Below, one piece after another: positions 60,530 to 64,000 of a stretch of DNA of 64,000 nucleotides. The DNA lies in the NCBI RefSeq assembly GCF_000812465.1, contig NZ_JWMA01000165.1, positions 85,403-149,402 on the forward strand, written 5' to 3'. Origin of the DNA: Cupriavidus sp. IDO. GTDB taxonomy: Bacteria > Pseudomonadota > Gammaproteobacteria > Burkholderiales > Burkholderiaceae. The translations under genes were made by a program, and so were the position numbers. How positions within the stretch are numbered: the first letter of the stretch is position 1; every line of letters begins with the position of its first letter. The notes below the pieces were generated by a model. The model was not told the origin of the DNA, did no database searches, and saw only the letters and a list, made by a program, of their open reading frames with translations.

Positions 60530-60970
60530 CTAAGCCGCGGGCTTGCTAGCCGGCCAGGGCGTCACCGCGGGGACTACGCACGGCGCCGGGGCGTCCACGG
60601 TCTTGAAGTCCGCCGGGGCAACGATCTCCAGGTATTCCATGTCGGGCGAGTAGTCGAACAGGTAATGCGTGATGCCGGGGCGCTGATGCACGCAATCGCC
60701 TGCGGCCACCAGCGTCTCCTTGTCCTCGTACATAAACCTGGCCCAGCCCTTGAGCATCAGGACCACGTGGAAATCCGCTTCATGGCGATGCCAGCCGGTC
60801 CCCTGCTCGGGCGGCAGGTTGGCCTTGACCAGCTGCACCAGTACCTTGCCATTGGTGGCCTGCGCCACGCCGAGGTCCCGGTAGAGGAAGAAATCGCGCA
60901 AACCCTGGTCGACATATTCCGTGTCCTGCGGGCGTACGTGAGAAAACTGCGTCGGAGTGAACTCGGCCAT
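60530..60970 (-). CDS. Cupin-domain protein
   Basis: A 146-residue single-cupin protein. The metal motif is recognisable in GTGWHRHEADFHVVLMLKGW, followed by VAAGDCVHQRPGITHYLFDY. The C-terminus is Pro/Ala-rich. The substrate is unknown; small cupins of this look often act as sugar- or small-molecule-binding proteins. An AAGGAGC site precedes 60970. It converges with the PHB depolymerase gene. Confidence 0.85.
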   Translation of the reverse strand: MAEFTPTQFSHVRPQDTEYVDQGLRDFFLYRDLGVAQATNGKVLVQLVKANLPPEQGTGWHRHEADFHVVLMLKGWARFMYEDKETLVAAGDCVHQRPGITHYLFDYSPDMEYLEIVAPADFKTVDAPAPCVVPAVTPWPASKPAA

Positions 60971-61219
60971 GACAAGCTCCTTATGCAAGGAAATCAAGCG
61001 GAGATGCCTGCGCTGCAACATTTACGCCATCAGCGGGTGTCGGACAAGAGATGGCTTTGTGCCGAATGCGCCTGCTGACGTGCGTCCGCTGCACCATTAA
61101 GGATAGGCCGGGCGGCTTGCTGCCACGGGCGACGCCACGATTTCGGTGCGCGCCAGCCCGGATCGCGCACGACGGGTGCCGTATGATTGCGCTGCGCAGA
61201 AACTCCCTACTGCAAGACA

Positions 61220-62122
61220 ATGCCGCAGACTCCAACCACACGTTTCCAGGGCCAGGATCTGGTCCAGATCGGCAATGCCAATACCTTCCTCCTGCTGGCA
61301 CCTCAATATGGCGGCCGGCTGGTTCGCTGGGTCCATCATGGCGAAGACATCCTTTACTGGCCAGAGCAGGCGGACTGGAGCCGGCCGGCCAAGATCCGCG
61401 GCGGCAATCCACTGCTCTTTCCTTTCATCGGACGGCACTTTGTGGAAGGTGCAGCGGGTCAATGGAAAGACGCCGACGGCCGTATCCACGCGCTGCCTCA
61501 GCACGGCTTTGCACGGGATCTGCCTTTCGAAGTCTCCGACGCCGACGCGCAATCATTCATCGCCATGACCTTGCGCGCGTCCGAAGCGACGCGAACCGGC
61601 TATCCATATGACTTCGTGTTCGAGACCAGCTATCGCCTGCTGCCTGACGGCCTGGAGGTTTGCCTGCGCACCCTGAACACCGGCACCACCCGCCTGCCCT
61701 ACTATGCCGGCCACCATTTCTACTTTGCGTTGCCACATGTCCAGCGCGCTGCGGCATCGCTGGCGCTGCCCGGAACGGACCGCATGCGCCAGCAGCCCGA
61801 CGGCAGCCCCGAGGCTGGTAAACCTGGCGATGCAAGCTACAAGCTTGACGACCCACGCCTGCAGGACACCTTCCACGTCTTCCGCAACAGCCCGTCCGCG
61901 GTGCTGGCGATGCCGGATCGACTTATCACGTTCGAGCTCGACCTGCCCGGCAGCGCGCCGTGGCATGCCGTCACCACGTGGTCCGAGGCCGAGACCTCGG
62001 ACTTCTATTGCGTGGAACCATGGGTGGGCCTGCCCAATGCCATCCACCACGGCCAGGGGCTGCGCTGGATCGAGCCCGGGCAATCGGAAAGCGCGGTATG
62101 CCGGCTGCGGGTGACTGACTGA
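61220..62122 (+). CDS. Aldose 1-epimerase-like (galactose mutarotase fold) protein
   Basis: A 300-residue protein of the aldose-1-epimerase superfamily. APQYGGRLVRWVHHGEDILYWP, GGNPLLFPFIGRHFVEG, LPQHGFARDLPFE (active-site His) and YYAGHHFYFALPH with FYCVEPWVGLPNAIHHGQGL are typical; the last contains the catalytic Glu region. It interconverts sugar anomers or binds a sugar phosphate. ATG 61220 was chosen; an in-frame GTG or ATG upstream at 61187 would add 11 residues. Confidence 0.88.
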   Translation: MPQTPTTRFQGQDLVQIGNANTFLLLAPQYGGRLVRWVHHGEDILYWPEQADWSRPAKIRGGNPLLFPFIGRHFVEGAAGQWKDADGRIHALPQHGFARDLPFEVSDADAQSFIAMTLRASEATRTGYPYDFVFETSYRLLPDGLEVCLRTLNTGTTRLPYYAGHHFYFALPHVQRAAASLALPGTDRMRQQPDGSPEAGKPGDASYKLDDPRLQDTFHVFRNSPSAVLAMPDRLITFELDLPGSAPWHAVTTWSEAETSDFYCVEPWVGLPNAIHHGQGLRWIEPGQSESAVCRLRVTD

Positions 62123-62149
62123 TTCCGCCGGCGTCTCGGGACTCGAAAC

Positions 62150-62521
62150 TCAGTGCTCGAAGTCCAGCCCGCCGATCAGGACCTGCGGATCCGCCTGCGA
62201 CAGCGAACGAAAGTCGATCCCGCGCGGCTCCTCCCAGGCGCGCAGCTTGGACGGCAGCGCCGCCAGGTAGCCGGCAAAGCGCGCCTCGCCACCGGCTGCG
62301 AACAGCCGCTGCACCTCCAGCCCGTCCCACGCCAGCGTGACATCCAGCGCATAGGGATGGCGCCGGAGGTCCGGCACTCCGTCACCGGTCAGCCGCAGGC
62401 GCGGCGGCAATTCGGGGGCTTCGGCAGGCAAGATGTCAAGTTGCACGCGCCGGTGTTGCTGACCAATCGCGTCGGCAATGCGCGGCAGGCATTCGGCTTC
62501 AAAGCGGGCGAAGAGGTCCAT
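62150..62521 (-). CDS. Small conserved hypothetical protein
   Basis: A 123-residue protein (MDLFARFEAECLPRIADAIG...), acidic and leucine-rich, with no motif, signal or membrane segment recognised. A TTG start at 62536 would add 5 residues. No good ribosome binding site is seen. It converges with the epimerase gene. Confidence 0.6.
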   Translation of the reverse strand: MDLFARFEAECLPRIADAIGQQHRRVQLDILPAEAPELPPRLRLTGDGVPDLRRHPYALDVTLAWDGLEVQRLFAAGGEARFAGYLAALPSKLRAWEEPRGIDFRSLSQADPQVLIGGLDFEH

Positions 62522-62622
62522 GGTATGGGTGGTCAAGGTGGGGACGTCCTGACGTGGCGGGTTGGCGGTGCTGGCTGCGCCTGCCGTGCGCCGCAGTGGC
62601 AGCCACTATACGCCAGCCGGCG

Positions 62623-62811
62623 TCAGGCCGGCCGGTACACCCAAAAGCCAGTTGAGTGGCTCCACATCGCCCTAGTAGCACTGGTGACCCAGGACTCCAT
62701 ATTCCCCTTACCTTTAAAAGGTTGTAAAAGGCCTTTTAGGTAGGCTTCGTGTTCCAGCCGTTGGAAGCCCGCCTGTTCCAGCGCCGTGAAGCGCGTCGAC
62801 AGAGCGGGCAT
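62623..62811 (-). CDS. Possible orphan small ORF in accessory region
   Basis: A 62-residue frame (MPALSTRFTALEQAGFQRLE...) on the minus strand with a helix-like, plausible protein composition but no family that I recognise. It lies directly downstream of a 19-bp palindrome (62830-62848). A larger frame to 62871 exists. It may be a real small protein or a degraded gene. Confidence 0.35.
   Translation of the reverse strand: MPALSTRFTALEQAGFQRLEHEAYLKGLLQPFKGKGNMESWVTSATRAMWSHSTGFWVYRPA
62709..62742. repeat. Imperfect inverted repeat in accessory region
   Basis: TACCTTTAAAAGG (62709-62721) and CCTTTTAGGTA (62732-62742) are complementary except for a 2-base bulge. AAAAGGCCTTTT within it is also a perfect palindrome. 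AT-rich sequence of this kind is unusual here. Confidence 0.45.
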
Positions 62812-62829
62812 AGAAGGCCGGGTGTGCCA

Positions 62830-62848
62830 GCTATCCCCTGGGGATAGC
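62830..62848. promoter_or_regulatory. 19-bp palindrome, likely operator
   Basis: GCTATCCCCTGGGGATAGC has perfect 9-bp arms around one central base. It is 18 bp upstream of the small minus-strand frame at 62623-62811 and 170 bp beyond the end of the XRE regulator gene. It is a strong candidate for binding by a dimeric HTH protein such as that regulator. Confidence 0.5.
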
Positions 62849-63016
62849 ACGGCAGTGTTCGGCGAGTTCATGGGGCTGTGGGCGCTGTAGCTCTCGTGCT
62901 CTATACCAAACGACCGGTTGGTGCGCGTCTCCCTTCTTCATCTTGTACGATTTCGACTGCGAATCGGCGGGCCGGCTTGGAGCGGCGCTGGCGAGCGTGA
63001 ATCTTCGCCCTTTAGC

Positions 63017-63709
63017 CTACAGACGGATATCAACGGAAGTTGGCGTGGCGAACAGCTTGGGTTCCTTGCCGAGCGGAAATCCGATCACGTACAGGACGTT
63101 AGCTGGCATTGGCCTGTCCGGGTCCGAGCCCCCCTTCAGCAGCACGTTGCGCTCGGCATAGCGTAGCGAAACGCCAAGGGTCTTGAGCACATCGATGTTG
63201 GCTTGCATCGTGTCAGCCGCCTCGCGCTTCTGCGCTTCGGTGTAGGCGTCCTGGCCATCCCGGTAGTTGCGGAAATATTCCATCAGCGCGGCGAAGCGCT
63301 TATCTGCTTCGCGGCCCATCTCGAAGGCCAGCTGCGACATGTCCATCGTGCTGGTCTGCGCCAGCTCGGCCAACTGCTTACCCGTAGTCAGCGGAATCGC
63401 CGCGAAGGTGGCGTGTTCGAGGTCGAACTGTTCCTGCGCAGCCTTGAGTTCGTCTTCCGGTGGAATCGCGAATGGCTTGTTGAGCGCGTCGATGTCCAGG
63501 AAATCGAACGCGCTGGCCAGCGCCCGGCAGGTGTCGGGGCCGGCGGGCCAGCCTAGCTCGACGCGCTGAACGGTTCGCACGTTGAGCCCAGCGATCACGG
63601 CCAACTGCTCCTGCGTCCATTGCCGGGCATCGCGGAACACCTTGATGCAGACAGCCAGCTCGGCGGGGGTCAGCAGGCGTACTGGTGGCGTGTTTTCCGT
63701 CGCATTCAT
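63017..63709 (-). CDS. XRE-family HTH transcriptional regulator
   Basis: A 230-residue protein. The N-terminal Cro/C1-type HTH is VCIKVFRDARQWTQEQLAVI, continuing into AGLNVRTVQRVELGWPAG, typical in form. The C-terminal domain of about 150 residues is mixed helical (AELAQTSTMDMSQLAFEMGR), without a known catalytic motif. Proteins like this are frequent on plasmids and islands. It lies 15 bp downstream of the MFS transporter gene on the same strand. No toxin partner is evident. Confidence 0.8.
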   Translation of the reverse strand: MNATENTPPVRLLTPAELAVCIKVFRDARQWTQEQLAVIAGLNVRTVQRVELGWPAGPDTCRALASAFDFLDIDALNKPFAIPPEDELKAAQEQFDLEHATFAAIPLTTGKQLAELAQTSTMDMSQLAFEMGREADKRFAALMEYFRNYRDGQDAYTEAQKREAADTMQANIDVLKTLGVSLRYAERNVLLKGGSDPDRPMPANVLYVIGFPLGKEPKLFATPTSVDIRL

Positions 63710-63724
63710 TGCGTTGCTCCTTCG

Positions 63725-64000
63725 TTATCGACCGACGTGGCCAGCCGTGCTGGCCACGTCATTGCGCATGGCATGCCCGCACCTGGCGAGCGGCCAGAAC
63801 GCAAGCAAAAGCCCGACAGCGGCCAGCACTGCCACATAGTGAGCCGGCGCCATGGTGTCGTGCTGCAGCCACAGCGTGAGAATCATCGGCGTGAGGCCGC
63901 CAAAGACTGCGTAAGACATGTTGTAGGCAAACGAGAGACCGGTGAACCGCACCGGTGCCGGAAAGGCGCGCACGCCGGCAATCGGCACGGTGGCGATGGT
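63725..64000 (-). CDS. MFS transporter, metabolite-proton symporter type, partial
   Basis: The frame continues past the window's right end, so only about the last 91 residues are visible. VPIAGVRAFPAPVRFTGLSF and AYNMSYAVFGGLTPMILTLW are a typical late block of the MHS (metabolite:H+ symporter) family, such as citrate, shikimate or ProP carriers. Two hydrophobic helices follow. It is upstream of the XRE regulator gene on the same strand. Confidence 0.85.
   Translation of the reverse strand, partial: TIATVPIAGVRAFPAPVRFTGLSFAYNMSYAVFGGLTPMILTLWLQHDTMAPAHYVAVLAAVGLLLAFWPLARCGHAMRNDVASTAGHVGR

Noticed and set aside
62918..63166. Plus-strand frames opposite the 3' end of the XRE gene
   Set aside because: They overlap a recognised HTH regulator and show no domain.

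Overview
The window looks like a piece of a betaproteobacterial chromosome, most probably Cupriavidus or a close Burkholderiales relative. The evidence is the high GC content, the order ybgC-tolQRAB-pal-cpoB-queC, the order glyA-nrdR-ribD-ribE-ribBA-ribH-nusB, the kynR / kynB-kynU-kynA arrangement, and an intracellular PHB depolymerase whose start and active-site motifs resemble Ralstonia eutropha PhaZ. Nearly all of it is densely packed chromosomal genes. There is no CRISPR array, rRNA or intact insertion sequence, and one tRNA (Lys, UUU).

Layout. Positions 1-16,100 hold housekeeping and stress genes: a DUF1223 protein, ChaC-like cyclotransferase, ankyrin protein, acyl-CoA synthetase, CnoX thioredoxin/TPR protein, cupin, hemerythrin, P-loop kinase, TcdA, AsmA, an MFS transporter, PdxH, Cfa, a DUF72 protein and MsrA. 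Positions 16,200-22,170 hold an unusual catabolic block. A minus-strand operon encodes a NicX-like ring-cleaving dioxygenase, an alpha/beta hydrolase, an acyl-CoA-dehydrogenase-fold protein and a CoA ligase. Divergent from it are a flavin reductase and a MarR regulator. Positions 22,170-27,900 hold the tryptophan/kynurenine genes (kynR, kynB, kynU, kynA), followed by an IclR regulator and glutaryl-CoA dehydrogenase.

Positions 28,000-33,500 hold a 1-Cys peroxiredoxin, a DUF883/holin-like/YqjK envelope-stress trio, a large PAS-GGDEF-EAL protein and tRNA-Lys. Positions 33,500-41,030 hold a YeeE/TsuA-type sulfur transporter, queC and the full Tol-Pal operon. Positions 41,030-52,900 hold glyA, nrdR and the riboflavin genes. 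That run is interrupted twice: by a 3'-terminal pilin gene remnant upstream of ribD, and by about 3.8 kb of small orphan genes between ribE and ribBA. Positions 52,900-62,540 hold a lytic transglycosylase, ubiD, acetoacetyl-CoA synthetase, a glutathione transferase, a PHB depolymerase, a cupin and an aldose-1-epimerase-like protein. From about 62,540 the character changes to an orphan small reading frame, strong palindromes, an XRE-type regulator and the end of an MFS transporter that runs off the window.

How the genes work together. Kynurenine enzymes turn tryptophan into anthranilate, with glutaryl-CoA dehydrogenase next door. PHB depolymerase and acetoacetyl-CoA synthetase fit 3-hydroxybutyrate recycling. 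RibD, RibE, RibB and RibH supply four riboflavin steps, but the GTP cyclohydrolase II half of RibBA is degenerate, so another RibA must exist elsewhere. The most promising under-described unit is the 16.2-22.2 kb block, which I read as a candidate CoA-dependent N-heterocycle or aromatic degradation pathway. That reading is inference from gene families and gene order.
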